From contig JBBAFU010000014.1 of NCBI GenBank assembly GCA_041655275.1, positions 9,417 to 73,416 on the forward strand: a stretch of 64,000 bases of DNA, read 5' to 3'. Positions 51,518 through 60,901 of the stretch are shown here, one piece after another. The translations under genes were made by a program, and so were the position numbers. The notes beneath the pieces were generated by a model, which made no database searches, was not told where the DNA came from, and was given only the letters and a program-made list of their open reading frames with translations. This DNA is from JAJYRX01 sp041655275. GTDB lineage: Bacteria; Pseudomonadota; Gammaproteobacteria; Burkholderiales; Burkholderiaceae_B. Position 1 is the stretch's first letter, and the number at the start of each line of letters is the position of its first letter.

Positions 51518-53077
51518 ATGATGACCCCGGGGCCCATTGCCAACGAACCGCGCCTGGTGCTGTCTGATATTGTCAAGCACTACCCTGCCGTGAAGGCGAA
51601 CGACGGGGTCAGCCTGAGCGTGGAAGCCGGTGAAATCCATGCGGTTCTGGGTGAAAACGGCGCGGGCAAGTCCACGCTCATGAAGATCATCTACGGGGTG
51701 CTGCGCCCGGATTCGGGACGCATGCTGTGGAATGGGCAGGATGTCGCCATTGCCAACCCCGCCCAGGCCCGTGCTCTGGGCATCGGCATGGTCTTTCAGC
51801 ATTTCTCGCTGTTCGACACGCTGACGGTTGCCGAGAATATCGCCCTGGGCCTGCCGCCCGACACGCGTCTGGATGCGCTGGGCCAGCGCATCGTGGCCAC
51901 CACACGCCAGTACGGTCTGGAACTCGACCCCGATCGCCATGTGCACACCCTGTCCGTGGGTGAGTGCCAGCGCGTGGAAATTGTGCGTGCCTTGCTGGGC
52001 AAGCCGCAGCTGCTCATCCTTGACGAGCCCACGTCCGTGCTCACGCCCCAGGCCGTTGAGCGGCTTTTCGTCACCCTGCGCCAGTTGGCGGCGGAAGGCT
52101 GCAGCATTCTCTATATCAGCCACAAGCTCGATGAGATCCGTGCCCTGTGCCATCGCTGTACGGTGATGCGTGCCGGCCGCGTCACCGGGGTCTGTGACCC
52201 GCGTGAAGAGACGGCGGCCAGTCTGTCGCGCATGATGATCGGCAGCGAGCCGCCACGCCTGTCGCAGCATGCCGCCGAGCCCGGCGAAGTGATGCTGTCC
52301 GTGCGCCGGCTTCAGCTGCCGCGCGCCCACCCCTTTGCCACCGAGTTGCAGGACATCTCTTTCGATCTGCGCGCCGGCGAGATCCTGGGCGTGGCCGGTA
52401 TTTCGGGCAATGGCCAGCAGGAGATGCTGGCCGTGCTGTCGGGCGAGGACCGGCGGATCGCGCCCGATGTCCTTGCCTACAAGGCCTATCCGATTGGTCA
52501 CCGGCCGGTCGCCTGGCGCCGTGCACGCGGCATGGGCCTGGTGCCCGAGGAGCGGCTGGGGCGCGGGGCCGTACCTGAGCTGTCGCTGGCCGACAACGTC
52601 CTGCTGACGCACCAGAGTGCCAGAACGCTGCGTCGCGGCTTCATCCGTCATGGCGCCCTGCGCACACTGGCAAGCGAGATCATCGGACGATTCGGCGTCA
52701 AGGCGCCCGGTCCGCAGGCGACGGCCATGAGTCTGTCGGGCGGCAATCTGCAGAAATACATCATCGGGCGCGAGGTCATGCGTCATCCGCGGGTGCTTAT
52801 CGTTGCCCAGCCGACCTGGGGCGTGGACGTGGGGGCGGCCGCGCGCATACGCGCCGAGCTGGTGGCCCTGCGCGAGGCCGGCTGTGCCGTGCTGCTGATT
52901 TCCGAGGAGCTTGATGAGCTGTTCGAGATTTCCGACCGGCTGGTCGTGATTGCCAAGGGGCGCATGTCGCCGGCCATAGAGACGGCGCATGCCAGCACCG
53001 AGCTGATCGGCCAGTGGATGAGCGGCCTGTGGCCCGAAACCGGCGTCTCCGGGGGAGTGGTGCATGCTTCGGCTTGA
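51518..53077 (+). CDS. BMP-type nucleoside ABC transporter ATP-binding protein
   Basis: A 519-residue tandem ABC ATPase (two nucleotide-binding domains). The first domain has GENGAGKST, the ABC signature LSVGECQRVEI (normally LSxGxxQ) and LLILDEPTSVLTP. The second has a degenerate Walker A (GISGNGQQE), signature LSGGNLQKYIIGRE and VLIVAQPTWGVDVGAA. This sugar/nucleoside-importer layout (Rbs/Nup type) matches the BMP-family binding protein at 55054. Its end overlaps the first permease by 14 bases. Predicted import of nucleosides or purines. Confidence 0.93.
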   Translation: MMTPGPIANEPRLVLSDIVKHYPAVKANDGVSLSVEAGEIHAVLGENGAGKSTLMKIIYGVLRPDSGRMLWNGQDVAIANPAQARALGIGMVFQHFSLFDTLTVAENIALGLPPDTRLDALGQRIVATTRQYGLELDPDRHVHTLSVGECQRVEIVRALLGKPQLLILDEPTSVLTPQAVERLFVTLRQLAAEGCSILYISHKLDEIRALCHRCTVMRAGRVTGVCDPREETAASLSRMMIGSEPPRLSQHAAEPGEVMLSVRRLQLPRAHPFATELQDISFDLRAGEILGVAGISGNGQQEMLAVLSGEDRRIAPDVLAYKAYPIGHRPVAWRRARGMGLVPEERLGRGAVPELSLADNVLLTHQSARTLRRGFIRHGALRTLASEIIGRFGVKAPGPQATAMSLSGGNLQKYIIGREVMRHPRVLIVAQPTWGVDVGAAARIRAELVALREAGCAVLLISEELDELFEISDRLVVIAKGRMSPAIETAHASTELIGQWMSGLWPETGVSGGVVHASA

Positions 53078-54125
53078 GCCTCGCGCCGCCCCGTCCACGC
53101 TGATGGCCTGGTTGTCGCCCCTGCTGGCCGTGGCCGTGACCATGGTCTGCGGCCTTATCCTGTTCACTGCAGTGGGCAAGGACCCGATCGCCAGCCTGAA
53201 GGTGTTCTTCTACGAACCCATCAAGGACGTGCATGGCTGGTCCGAGATGGGCGTCAAGGTGGCACCGCTGCTGCTGATTTCGGTGGGTCTGGCCCTGTGC
53301 TTCCGGGCCAATGTCTTCAATATCGGTGCCGAGGGCCAGCTGGTGGTGGGTGCCCTGGCGGCCGGTGCCGTCATCCTTGCGCTGGACGACGATACCAATG
53401 GAGGAGCGGCGCTCATCACCCTTGCCGTGCTGGCGGGGGCGGCCGGCGGTCTGGCCTGGGCCGCCATCGTCGCCTGGCTGAAGGACAGGTACAACGCCAA
53501 TGAGATCCTGGTTTCGCTGATGCTGGTCTATGTGGCCGAGCTGTTGCTCAGCTGGCTGGTGCATGGGCCGCTCATCGACCCCGACGGTTTCGGTTTTCCG
53601 CAGTCCCGTCTGTTCTCGGACGGTTTTCTGCTGCCCGTGGTCCTGCCGGGTACCCGCCTGCATCTGGGCATGGTGCTGGCTCTGGTGGCCAGCGTGGGGG
53701 GCTGGATCTTCCTGGCACGCAGTTTTGCGGGTTTCCGCCTTCGGGTGGGCGGCATGGCGCCGCTGGCTGCGCGTTATGCCGGCTTTTCTTCGCGCCGGGC
53801 CCTGTGGGGGGCATTGCTGGTGTCGGGTGCGCTGGCCGGTGTGGCCGGTGCGGCCGAGGTCATGGGACCCATCGGCCAGCTCACGCCATCCATTTCCCCG
53901 GGCTATGGTTTCGCCGCCATTATCGTCGCCTTCGTCGGGCGTCTGCATCCTGTGGGTGTGATCTTCAGCAGCTTCGTCATGGCCCTGTTCTACATCGGCG
54001 GCGAGCTGTCGCAGACGCGCCTGGGCATGCCGAGTGCGATCACGGGTATCTTCCAGGGACTGCTGCTGTTTGCGCTGCTGGCCTGTGACGTGCTCATCCA
54101 CAATCGCCTGCGCTGGGGGAACTGA
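53064..54125 (+). CDS. BMP-type nucleoside ABC transporter permease 1
   Basis: A 353-residue membrane permease of the BPD_transp_2 (LivHM/Rbs) fold with about nine helices. It shows FRANVFNIGAEGQLVVGALAAG near residue 80 and FAAIIVAFVGRLHPVGVIFSSFVMALFYIGGE near the end. Both are the conserved inner-membrane stretches of NupP/YufP-type proteins. It overlaps the ATPase gene and is 1 base from the next permease. Confidence 0.92.
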   Translation: MLRLEPRAAPSTLMAWLSPLLAVAVTMVCGLILFTAVGKDPIASLKVFFYEPIKDVHGWSEMGVKVAPLLLISVGLALCFRANVFNIGAEGQLVVGALAAGAVILALDDDTNGGAALITLAVLAGAAGGLAWAAIVAWLKDRYNANEILVSLMLVYVAELLLSWLVHGPLIDPDGFGFPQSRLFSDGFLLPVVLPGTRLHLGMVLALVASVGGWIFLARSFAGFRLRVGGMAPLAARYAGFSSRRALWGALLVSGALAGVAGAAEVMGPIGQLTPSISPGYGFAAIIVAFVGRLHPVGVIFSSFVMALFYIGGELSQTRLGMPSAITGIFQGLLLFALLACDVLIHNRLRWGN

Positions 54126-54126
54126 C

Positions 54127-55044
54127 ATGGATGCCCTTGCCGCACTGGTCGCCTCCGCCATCATCGCCGGTACACCCCTGATGCTGGCGTCGCTGGGCCT
54201 GCTGGTGAACGAAAAGTCCGGTGTCATCAACCTGGGTTCGGAAGGCCTGATGCTGGTGGCTGCCATCACCGGCTTTGCTGCCGCCCTCACCTCCGGCAGT
54301 ATCGCCCTGGGTTTCATTGCCGGTGCCTTCTCGGGCATGCTGCTGTCCGGTTTCTTTGCCTGGCTGACGGTCTGGCTGGGTGCCAATCAGGTAGCCACGG
54401 GCCTGGCGCTGTCCCTGTTCGGCGTCGGCGCATCGGCCTATATGGGCATCGACTATGTGGGTGCGACGCTCAACAGCGAGCGTTTCGCAATTCCCGTCCT
54501 GCGCGATATTCCCTTTCTTGGCCAGGCCCTGTTTCGCCAGCATCCCATGGTCTACCTGTCCATGGTCCTGTGCCTGGCCATTTTCTGGTTCCTGCAGCGC
54601 ACGCGCGCCGGACTGATCCTGCGCGCCGTGGGCGAGTCACCGGCATCGGCCCATTCGCTGGGCTACAGCGTACGTCGCATCCGCCTGGCGGCCCTGCTGT
54701 TCGGCGGCGCCTGTTGCGGTCTTGCCGGCGCTTTCATGTCATTGGTCTACACACCCATGTGGGTGGAGGGCATGGTGGCCGGGCGCGGCTGGATTGCGCT
54801 GGCGCTGACCACCTTTGCCACATGGCGTCCGCTGCGCGTCATGCTGGGCGCCTACCTGTTCGGCGGCATCACGATTTTGACCTATCATATGCAGGCACTG
54901 GGTGTCCCTGTCGCTTCCCAGATACTGTCCATGCTGCCCTATCTGGCCACTATCCTGGTGCTGGTTCTGATTTCCCGGAATGCCAATTGGATACGGCTGA
55001 ACATGCCCGCATCACTGGGCAAGAATTTCAATCCAAATACCTGA
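54127..55044 (+). CDS. BMP-type nucleoside ABC transporter permease 2
   Basis: A 305-residue second permease with LASLGLLVNEKSGVINLGSEGLMLVAAITGF, GANQVATGLALSLFGVGASAYMG and GESPASAHSLGYSVRRIRLAALLFGGACCGLAGAFMSL, typical of NupQ/YufQ. It pairs with the preceding permease. The ATG at 54127 follows the upstream stop by 1 base; the longer open frame is not protein-like. Confidence 0.92.
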   Translation: MDALAALVASAIIAGTPLMLASLGLLVNEKSGVINLGSEGLMLVAAITGFAAALTSGSIALGFIAGAFSGMLLSGFFAWLTVWLGANQVATGLALSLFGVGASAYMGIDYVGATLNSERFAIPVLRDIPFLGQALFRQHPMVYLSMVLCLAIFWFLQRTRAGLILRAVGESPASAHSLGYSVRRIRLAALLFGGACCGLAGAFMSLVYTPMWVEGMVAGRGWIALALTTFATWRPLRVMLGAYLFGGITILTYHMQALGVPVASQILSMLPYLATILVLVLISRNANWIRLNMPASLGKNFNPNT

Positions 55045-55053
55045 GGACCCATC

Positions 55054-56139
55054 ATGTTATTCAATCCCTTGCGCAATACCCTGGCCGCCATGCTCGCGGG
55101 CGGTGCGCTCGTATTTTCGGGCGCGGCCCTGGCGGATGAGCCGGTCAAGGTCGGCTTCGTCTATGTCAGCCCCATCGGCGAGGCCGGCTGGACCTGGCAG
55201 CAGGACATTGGCCGTAAAGAGATGGAGCAGGCGCTGGGCGGCAAGGTTGTCTCCCAGTTTGTCGAGGACGTACCCGAAGGGGCCGATGCCGAGCGCGTGA
55301 TCCGCGATCTGGCGCAGCAGGGCAACAAGCTTATCTTCACCACCTCGTTCGGCTACATGAACCCGACCATCAAGGTGGCGCGCCAGTTTCCCGATGTGAA
55401 ATTCGTGCATTCCACGGGCTACAAGACCGCCCCCAACGTGGCCACCACGAATGCGCGCTTCTATGAGTCCCGCTACCTGGCCGGCATCATTGCAGGCAAG
55501 ATGACGCAGTCCAACGTCATCGGCTATGTCGGCGCGTTCCCGATTCCCGAGGTCTTGCAGGGCATCAACAGCTTCACCCTGGGCATGCGCAGCGTCAACC
55601 CCGAAGCCGAGGTGCGCGTGATCTGGGCGAACAGCTGGTTCGATCCGGGCAAGGAGCGCGATGCGGCACTGGCGCTCATCAGCCAGGGTGCGGATGTGGT
55701 CACCCACCATACCGACTCCACCGCCACCGTACAGGCGGCCCAGGATGAGGGCAAGTACGCCGTCGCCTATCACTCCGACATGAAGAAGTTCGGCCCGGAC
55801 GCGCAGATTGCCGCCGTCACGCACCACTGGGGTGAGTACTTCACGAGCCAGGCGCAGGCTGTTGTCGACGGCACCTGGAAGTCGACCAGTGTCTGGGGCG
55901 GTCTCAAGGCAGGTATGGCCGCGCTCGAGGGCATCGGTGATATGGTGCCGCAGGACGTGAAGGATCTGGTTGAACAGAAGAAGGCGGAAATCATTGCCGG
56001 CACCCTTGCGCCCTTTGCCGCACCGCTTGTCGACAATGAAGGCAAGACGCGGCTCGAGTCGGGCGTGCTCGATGATGACGGCCTGAACAGCATGAACTAC
56101 TACGTTCAGGGCGTCGCCAGCAAATTCCCCAAGCAGTAA
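55054..56139 (+). CDS. BMP family periplasmic binding protein (nucleoside type)
   Basis: A 361-residue binding protein with a Sec signal peptide (MLFNPLRNTLAAMLAGGALVFSGAALA). The mature domain reads KVGFVYVSPIGEAGWTWQQDIGRKEM, LIFTTSFGYMNPTIKVARQFPDVKFVHSTGYK and ADVVTHHTDSTATVQAAQDEGKYAVAYHSDM. Related bacterial proteins bind purines or purine nucleosides. It is not a lipoprotein, unlike PnrA of spirochaetes. The last gene of the four-gene importer, 9 bases after permease 2. Confidence 0.92.
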   Translation: MLFNPLRNTLAAMLAGGALVFSGAALADEPVKVGFVYVSPIGEAGWTWQQDIGRKEMEQALGGKVVSQFVEDVPEGADAERVIRDLAQQGNKLIFTTSFGYMNPTIKVARQFPDVKFVHSTGYKTAPNVATTNARFYESRYLAGIIAGKMTQSNVIGYVGAFPIPEVLQGINSFTLGMRSVNPEAEVRVIWANSWFDPGKERDAALALISQGADVVTHHTDSTATVQAAQDEGKYAVAYHSDMKKFGPDAQIAAVTHHWGEYFTSQAQAVVDGTWKSTSVWGGLKAGMAALEGIGDMVPQDVKDLVEQKKAEIIAGTLAPFAAPLVDNEGKTRLESGVLDDDGLNSMNYYVQGVASKFPKQ

Positions 56140-56187
56140 GTGGACCGGCCGGCCGACTGCCCGGGGAATTGACGGGCGCTACAGTGA

Positions 56188-57183
56188 TCAGCCGCCGATG
56201 CGCACCACACGCCGGCCGCGGATGCGGCCGGCAATGAAGTCATCGAAACTGGAGGGCAGTGCATCCAGATCGATGACTTCCGTCATGGCCGCCAGATGGC
56301 CGGGTTTGAGGTCGCTGCCCAGGCGCTGCCAGACCGTGCTGCGCAACGCATGATCGGCCTGAACGGAATCGATGCCCAGCAGGCTTACCCCCCTGAGAAT
56401 GAAAGGGAAGACTGTGGTTTCCAGGCGATGGCTGGCGGCATTTCCGATGCTGGCCACGGTGCCGCCCTGTTGCATGGTGGCCAGCAGCCAGGCGAGCATC
56501 GGGCCCCCTACGTTGTCGACGGCACCCGCCCACTGGCCGCTTTGCAGCGGGCGGATCTTCTCGAGATCGAGTTCATCCACCAGGCGGACTTCGGCGGCGC
56601 CGAGTGTCTGCAGATAGTCTTTTTCCGAGGCCTTGCGTGTGAAGGCGTGCACTTCGTAGCCCCGGCCGGCCAGCATGTCGATGGCCAGGCCACCCACGCC
56701 ACCGGTTGCGCCAGTGACGGCCACCGGACCCTGACCGGGCTTCAGGCCGCATTGCTCCATGCGGGCCACGGCCAGTCCTGCGGTCAATCCCGCCGTACCC
56801 AGCGCCATGGTTTCTTCCAGGCTCAGGCCCCGGGGCAGCGGCAGTACCCAGCCGGCCGGCAGGCGTGCGACTTCCGCGTAGCCGCCATGATGGGCCACGC
56901 CGATGTCGTATGAGGTGGCGATGACGGCATCGCCGGGTTTGAAAGCGTCATTGCTGCTGGATTCCACCGTACCCGCCATGTCGATGCCACCCACGCACGG
57001 AAACCGCCGGATGATCTTGCCCTGGCCGGTGGCGGCCAGGGCGTCCTTGTAGTTCACACTCGAATATTGCACTTTCAGCACGACCTCACCCGCATCCAGT
57101 GCATCGCGGGTCATGGTCGTCATGCGACCCCTGCTTTTGCCGTCGCCGTCTTCTTCGATCAGATATGCCTTGAAATCGCTCAT
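56188..57183 (-). CDS. acuI: YhdH/AcuI-type acrylyl-CoA reductase family oxidoreductase
   Basis: A 331-residue zinc-free medium-chain reductase. Seen: FPCVGGIDMAGTVESS, MALGTAGLTAGLAVARMEQCGLKPGQGPVAVTGATGGVGGLAIDMLAGRGYEVHAFTRK and GVSLLGIDSVQ. AcuI reduces acryloyl-CoA to propionyl-CoA with NADPH and protects against acrylate. The ATG at 57183 has AGGAG; the longer open frame to 57312 overlaps the divergent gene. It is divergent from the MaoC-like gene. Confidence 0.9.
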   Translation of the reverse strand: MSDFKAYLIEEDGDGKSRGRMTTMTRDALDAGEVVLKVQYSSVNYKDALAATGQGKIIRRFPCVGGIDMAGTVESSSNDAFKPGDAVIATSYDIGVAHHGGYAEVARLPAGWVLPLPRGLSLEETMALGTAGLTAGLAVARMEQCGLKPGQGPVAVTGATGGVGGLAIDMLAGRGYEVHAFTRKASEKDYLQTLGAAEVRLVDELDLEKIRPLQSGQWAGAVDNVGGPMLAWLLATMQQGGTVASIGNAASHRLETTVFPFILRGVSLLGIDSVQADHALRSTVWQRLGSDLKPGHLAAMTEVIDLDALPSSFDDFIAGRIRGRRVVRIGG

Positions 57184-57311
57184 GCCGAACTCCTGAGGTT
57201 TGGGAACAACTCGCATGATACCCAGCCGGCGCCGTTTTGGGGTGTCTGGAACCTGAATTGCCGTATCATGAAGGGATTTGAGGCCTCTTGCCGGACGCAG
57301 GTGACAATGCA

Positions 57312-57752
57312 ATGAAATACAAGGATCTGAAGGAGGGTATGGTGATTACCCACCCGCCCATGGTCGTGGATCACGAGGAGATGCTGGCCTTTTCACGACG
57401 CTATGACGCACAGTGGTTCCATACCGATGCCGAAAAGGCGGCAGAGGGACGCTGGGGCGGCCTGATTGCCAGCGGCTGGTTCACCGGCAGCATGGCCATG
57501 CATATGGCGGTGAATGCCATCATGCATGATTCCAATGCCTTCGGCTCGCCCGGACTGAAGCATATCAATTGGCACGCGCCGGTGCGTGCCGGTGATGCCC
57601 TGCGACTGGAAGTGCATGTGGACAAGCTGCGCACGTCGGCCAGCCGTGCCGACATGGGCATTGTGGAATGGACCTGGAAGCTCTTCAACCAGGACGATGT
57701 GATGGTGATGGACCTGGTGGCGGTTACCTTCTTCGATCTGACGCAGGAGTGA
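57312..57752 (+). CDS. MaoC-like hot-dog dehydratase
   Basis: A 146-residue single hot-dog domain. The hydratase motif region is DAQWFHTDAEKAAEGRWGGLIASGWFTGSMAMHM, with Asp/His positioned as in (R)-specific enoyl-CoA hydratases, and PGLKHINWHAPVRAGDAL follows. It may hydrate short-chain 2-enoyl-CoA. It is divergent from acuI with 128 bases between starts, so a shared role in acyl-CoA chemistry is plausible. The start at 57312 follows a weak upstream site. Confidence 0.85.
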   Translation: MKYKDLKEGMVITHPPMVVDHEEMLAFSRRYDAQWFHTDAEKAAEGRWGGLIASGWFTGSMAMHMAVNAIMHDSNAFGSPGLKHINWHAPVRAGDALRLEVHVDKLRTSASRADMGIVEWTWKLFNQDDVMVMDLVAVTFFDLTQE

Positions 57753-57789
57753 TGCAGGAACAGGTGATGCCGGCAGGCCTGCGCGGTGG

Positions 57790-58195
57790 TTAATCCCTTG
57801 CTGTCGCGTAGGGGGCGCCTGCGGCGTTCACTCTTTCGTTGAAGCGGCCGAGCGCAGCGATCTCGTGCGCCCTGCAATAGGCGCCACAGCGGAAGCTGGC
57901 GTTGAATTCGTACATCTCCGGTCCGACGGGCGTCTTGAGCACGCGACCATGCATGCGCGGATAGTAGGTCGGGCCCAGCGGTGCGAAGGTTTCCAGGACC
58001 TGGTCGCTCGCAAGACGCAGGGCCATGCCGGACACGGCACTCACCGCCTCGGCGGCCTCAATCCACATCGCTTCGCACTGCAGTGCGCCGGAACACACCG
58101 GTGTGGGTGAAGAGGGGGGCATGCGACTTGTAGTGAACCGCACCGACGCAGCCCGACAGCAACAGGGTCGTCGCAAGTGTCATCCGCTTCAACAT
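57790..58195 (-). pseudogene. Small lipoprotein gene broken by a frameshift in a C6 tract
   Basis: From the ATG at 58195 (AGGGGA upstream) the frame encodes a classic lipoprotein signal, MLKRMTLATTLLLSGC, then VGAVHYKSHAP. After a run of six C on the minus strand (58114-58119) this frame ends soon after. A well-formed protein continues only in the neighbouring frame (SSPTPVCSGALQCEAMWIEAAEAVSAVSGMALRLASDQVLETFAPLG...ARD, TAA at 57790). Deleting one C joins the two into a 134-residue lipoprotein with several cysteines. A real frameshift, phase variation in a short homopolymer, or a sequencing error are all possible. Function unknown; ends 37 bases after the MaoC-like gene stop. Confidence 0.7.
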
Positions 58196-58492
58196 GAGTT
58201 TTCCCCTGGCAGGATATGTTTGCAACGGAGGATAACATTTTCTGCATTCTTGCTAAGTTGCAACGATCTGGGGCTCGGTAAATCTGCTTTTCCTCATGGA
58301 GGTTTCCATACAAAGGGGGCTTCAAAAGCCTAATCAAAAATGTCTACCCAAAGAGGAAGCATGCAGGTCACAATGTATTCATTGTGAAACATTGATCAAA
58401 TAATCTTATTAATCCTTAAGAAAATACAGATTCTCATTTGCCTATAAACATCTTAATATCTAAATTCGTTGCATATTATAAGGAGACATCGT
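58196..58492. other. AT-rich intergenic region before the carboxylate operon
   Basis: About 300 bases with no convincing gene; A+T rises sharply here compared with all sequence upstream, marking the boundary of the low-GC segment. It contains the palindrome listed next and presumably the promoter of the operon beginning at 58493. A TTGCCT-N17-TAAATT pair near 58438-58466 is possible but weak. Confidence 0.5.
58368..58387. promoter_or_regulatory. Palindrome upstream of the carboxylate operon, candidate operator
   Basis: TCACAATG and CATTGTGA are exact complements around TATT. It lies about 105 bases before the binding-protein gene and is the only strong palindrome in the leader. A GntR, LysR or IclR type regulator site is plausible; no regulator gene is next to it in the window. 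Confidence 0.5.
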
Positions 58493-59476
58493 ATGAAAAA
58501 ATATCTTGCACGACTGATGGCCGTATTGATGATCACAGCATTATCTATTTTGCCTATTCAAACTATGGCACAAGAGATATTTCCTGATCGGTCAGTAACC
58601 ATTATCGCTTCTTTTCCTCCAGGGCAGGCGACTGACGTCGCAGCACGATTGCTGGCGGATGAAATGGCCAAAGAATGGCAGGTGCCAGTTGTGGTGCGTA
58701 ACCAGGCGGGCGGTTTGGGCATTCCAGCCATGCAGACATTAAAGGGTTCACTCGCGGATGGCTACACGCTTGCGCTGAGCACAACAGGCACTGCGGCCAC
58801 GAATCTTTATCTAATGAAGAACCTGTCCTATTCGCCAATGGACGATTTTGTTCACATCGCCCCTTTTTTTAAGGCGCCGTTAGTGATCACCGTAGATAAC
58901 TCGTCTCAATTTAACGATTTGCCTCAACTTTTGAAACACATTCATGATCACCCTGGTACCATCGCCTGGGCCATCCCCGGTGTGGGATCAGCGCAGCATG
59001 TAACCAGTGAGCTGTTGTTTGATCTTGCAGGCGTTGATGTTCAACGTGTCCCTTACAAGGGAAGCGCGGATGCCGTGAACGATTTGATCGGTGGGCGCGT
59101 TGATGTCATGACTGATTCTCTGGCGGCAGCCCTGCCATTGATTACAGGCAAGAGGATAAGGGCGCTTGCGGTAACTACCGAAGAACAAGTGCCACAGCTG
59201 CCGGACGTGGCGCCCGTTGCCGATGCAGGATTTTCCGGTTATTCCGTATATGGCTGGGGGGGAATCATGGCGCCCGCAGGAACGCCTGACACAGTAGTAG
59301 AAAAAATTGCAAAAACTACCCATTCTATATTGAGTAAGCCTGACTTTCAGCAACGACTTGCCGATCGTGCTCTGGTTGCCGATTTGCGTTCGCAGCAAGA
59401 ATGGGAGGAGTTTCTACGCACCGAGATATCCAAGATTGCGAGCGTTCTCGAGAAAGCGGGTGTCCCGCGCCAGTAA
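58493..59476 (+). CDS. Bug-type (TctC) tripartite tricarboxylate transporter receptor
   Basis: A 327-residue periplasmic receptor of the Bug family, with signal peptide KKYLARLMAVLMITALSILPIQTMAQ. The mature part starts FPDRSVTIIASFPPGQATDVAARLLADEMAKEW and contains VVVRNQAGGLGIPAMQTLK, VPYKGSADAVNDLIGGRVDVMTDS and WGGIMAPAGTPDTVVEKI. These proteins capture carboxylates for TctAB permeases; no TctA/TctB genes are here, as is common for orphan Bug receptors. AAGGAG precedes the ATG at 58493. First gene of the low-GC operon. Confidence 0.93.
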   Translation: MKKYLARLMAVLMITALSILPIQTMAQEIFPDRSVTIIASFPPGQATDVAARLLADEMAKEWQVPVVVRNQAGGLGIPAMQTLKGSLADGYTLALSTTGTAATNLYLMKNLSYSPMDDFVHIAPFFKAPLVITVDNSSQFNDLPQLLKHIHDHPGTIAWAIPGVGSAQHVTSELLFDLAGVDVQRVPYKGSADAVNDLIGGRVDVMTDSLAAALPLITGKRIRALAVTTEEQVPQLPDVAPVADAGFSGYSVYGWGGIMAPAGTPDTVVEKIAKTTHSILSKPDFQQRLADRALVADLRSQQEWEEFLRTEISKIASVLEKAGVPRQ

Positions 59477-59506
59477 GGAATAGTATAGAGATTGATATCT
59501 AATATT

Positions 59507-60868
59507 ATGGAGAATATTTTGGACAAACGACATTACACACGTGAGTTGGCGCAGCAGATTTATGAGACGAAATCATCTATGATTCCCGATGAGGTATATA
59601 CCACAACCAAAGCCTGTATGCTGGATTCCATAGGCGTTGGTTTGGCGGGGTCTGTAGATGAACTGGTATCCATAATTGATACAGTCACGGGCGATCTTGG
59701 TGGCCATGAGCAATCATCGATTATTGGTAGAAAGCATAAACGCTCGATGGCTGATGCAGCCCTTCTTAATGGTGCCATCATTCATACTTTTGACTTTGAT
59801 GACATGCATCTTGCATCCGCCATGCATCCCAGCGCACCCGTTTTCGGGGCCTCGCTCGCCGTGGCCGAGCATATGGGCGCCAGCGGCGCGGAATTGCTCC
59901 GCGCATCGGCGCTCGGGTTGGAGGTTTGCACACGTATTGGCGATGTCGTTAATCCCGCGCACTACAACGGTGGTTGGCATGCAACCGCCACTTTGGGGCA
60001 CTTTGGTTCCGTCGTGGCGTCCGGCTTGCTCATGGGCCTGAGCACAGACCAGATGGTGCATGCCTTGGGCATTGCCGGCACCCAGGCGGCAGGCTTGAAA
60101 GAACCTTTTGGATCGATGACCAAACCATTGCATGCTGGCCATGCGGCGCGCAATGGTGTGGTCGCCGCCATGCTGGCTTCGCGTGGGTTTACATGCGCCG
60201 AGCGGATTCTTGAAGGAGAAAAGGCCTTTGGCGCTGTCATGTCCGATAATCCGGACTGGGGCCGTTTGCTGGAAAAATGGGGACAGCGTTGGACTACCCT
60301 GGATATTCTGTACAAGCCGCATGCGAGTTCCTTTTGCACACAGGCGTTGATTGAAAGCATCATCGAATTGCGTAATGAATACGAGCTGACGCCCGATAAT
60401 GTGAAAAGTATTCACGGATATGTCAGCCACATGTCATTCAATAATGCAGTGATCGGGACGCCCAAGACGGGCCTGGAGGCCAAATTCAGCCATACGTTCG
60501 CGGCGGCTCAGGCATTGATATACGGTAAGGCTACACAGCACGACTATACCGATGAGCGCGTCAAGGAGGATATCATTCAGAAGGTACGCGCCAAGAGTGT
60601 GGTTGAGGCCAGAGACGACCTGCGTTGGCCCATGGCTTACGTAGAGATTAAAAAAATCGATGGCACCCTCGTAAGCAGACGCGTAGATCTGGAAGAGCGT
60701 ATGAAAACAGCCGCTCAAAAATGGCACCTTGTGTCGAATAAATTTATGCGCATTATGGACGGTGTGATTACACAAGATCATGCCGATCAGCTGATGCGCG
60801 AGATAGAACTACTGGAAAAAAAGGACAAGCTCGATTATTCGAAATATGCCATCGAGGTTGATGCTTAA
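59507..60868 (+). CDS. MmgE/PrpD family protein
   Basis: A 453-residue protein of the MmgE/PrpD fold, which includes 2-methylcitrate dehydratase, iminodisuccinate epimerase and cis-aconitate decarboxylase. Seen: TKACMLDSIGVGLAGS, LLNGAIIHTFDFDDMHLASAMHPSAPVFGASLAVAEHMGASGAELL, GWHATATLGHFGSVVASGLLMGLS and KPLHAGHAARNGVVAAMLASRGFT. The DDMH block with following HPSAPV is the usual active-site region. The start is the ATG at 59507; a TTG at 59519 with GGAG is possible. Its substrate here is likely a C4-C6 di- or tricarboxylate, inferred from neighbours. Confidence 0.9.
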   Translation: MENILDKRHYTRELAQQIYETKSSMIPDEVYTTTKACMLDSIGVGLAGSVDELVSIIDTVTGDLGGHEQSSIIGRKHKRSMADAALLNGAIIHTFDFDDMHLASAMHPSAPVFGASLAVAEHMGASGAELLRASALGLEVCTRIGDVVNPAHYNGGWHATATLGHFGSVVASGLLMGLSTDQMVHALGIAGTQAAGLKEPFGSMTKPLHAGHAARNGVVAAMLASRGFTCAERILEGEKAFGAVMSDNPDWGRLLEKWGQRWTTLDILYKPHASSFCTQALIESIIELRNEYELTPDNVKSIHGYVSHMSFNNAVIGTPKTGLEAKFSHTFAAAQALIYGKATQHDYTDERVKEDIIQKVRAKSVVEARDDLRWPMAYVEIKKIDGTLVSRRVDLEERMKTAAQKWHLVSNKFMRIMDGVITQDHADQLMREIELLEKKDKLDYSKYAIEVDA

Positions 60869-60901
60869 TTGTCTGAGGTGTTGTCAGAGTCGGGAGAAAA
60901 G

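Noticed and set aside
51359..53179. Extension of the kinase fusion frame to 1113 codons
   Set aside because: The part upstream of 51358 is antisense to the ABC ATPase and not protein-like; the ATG at 51358 gives the normal family N-terminus.
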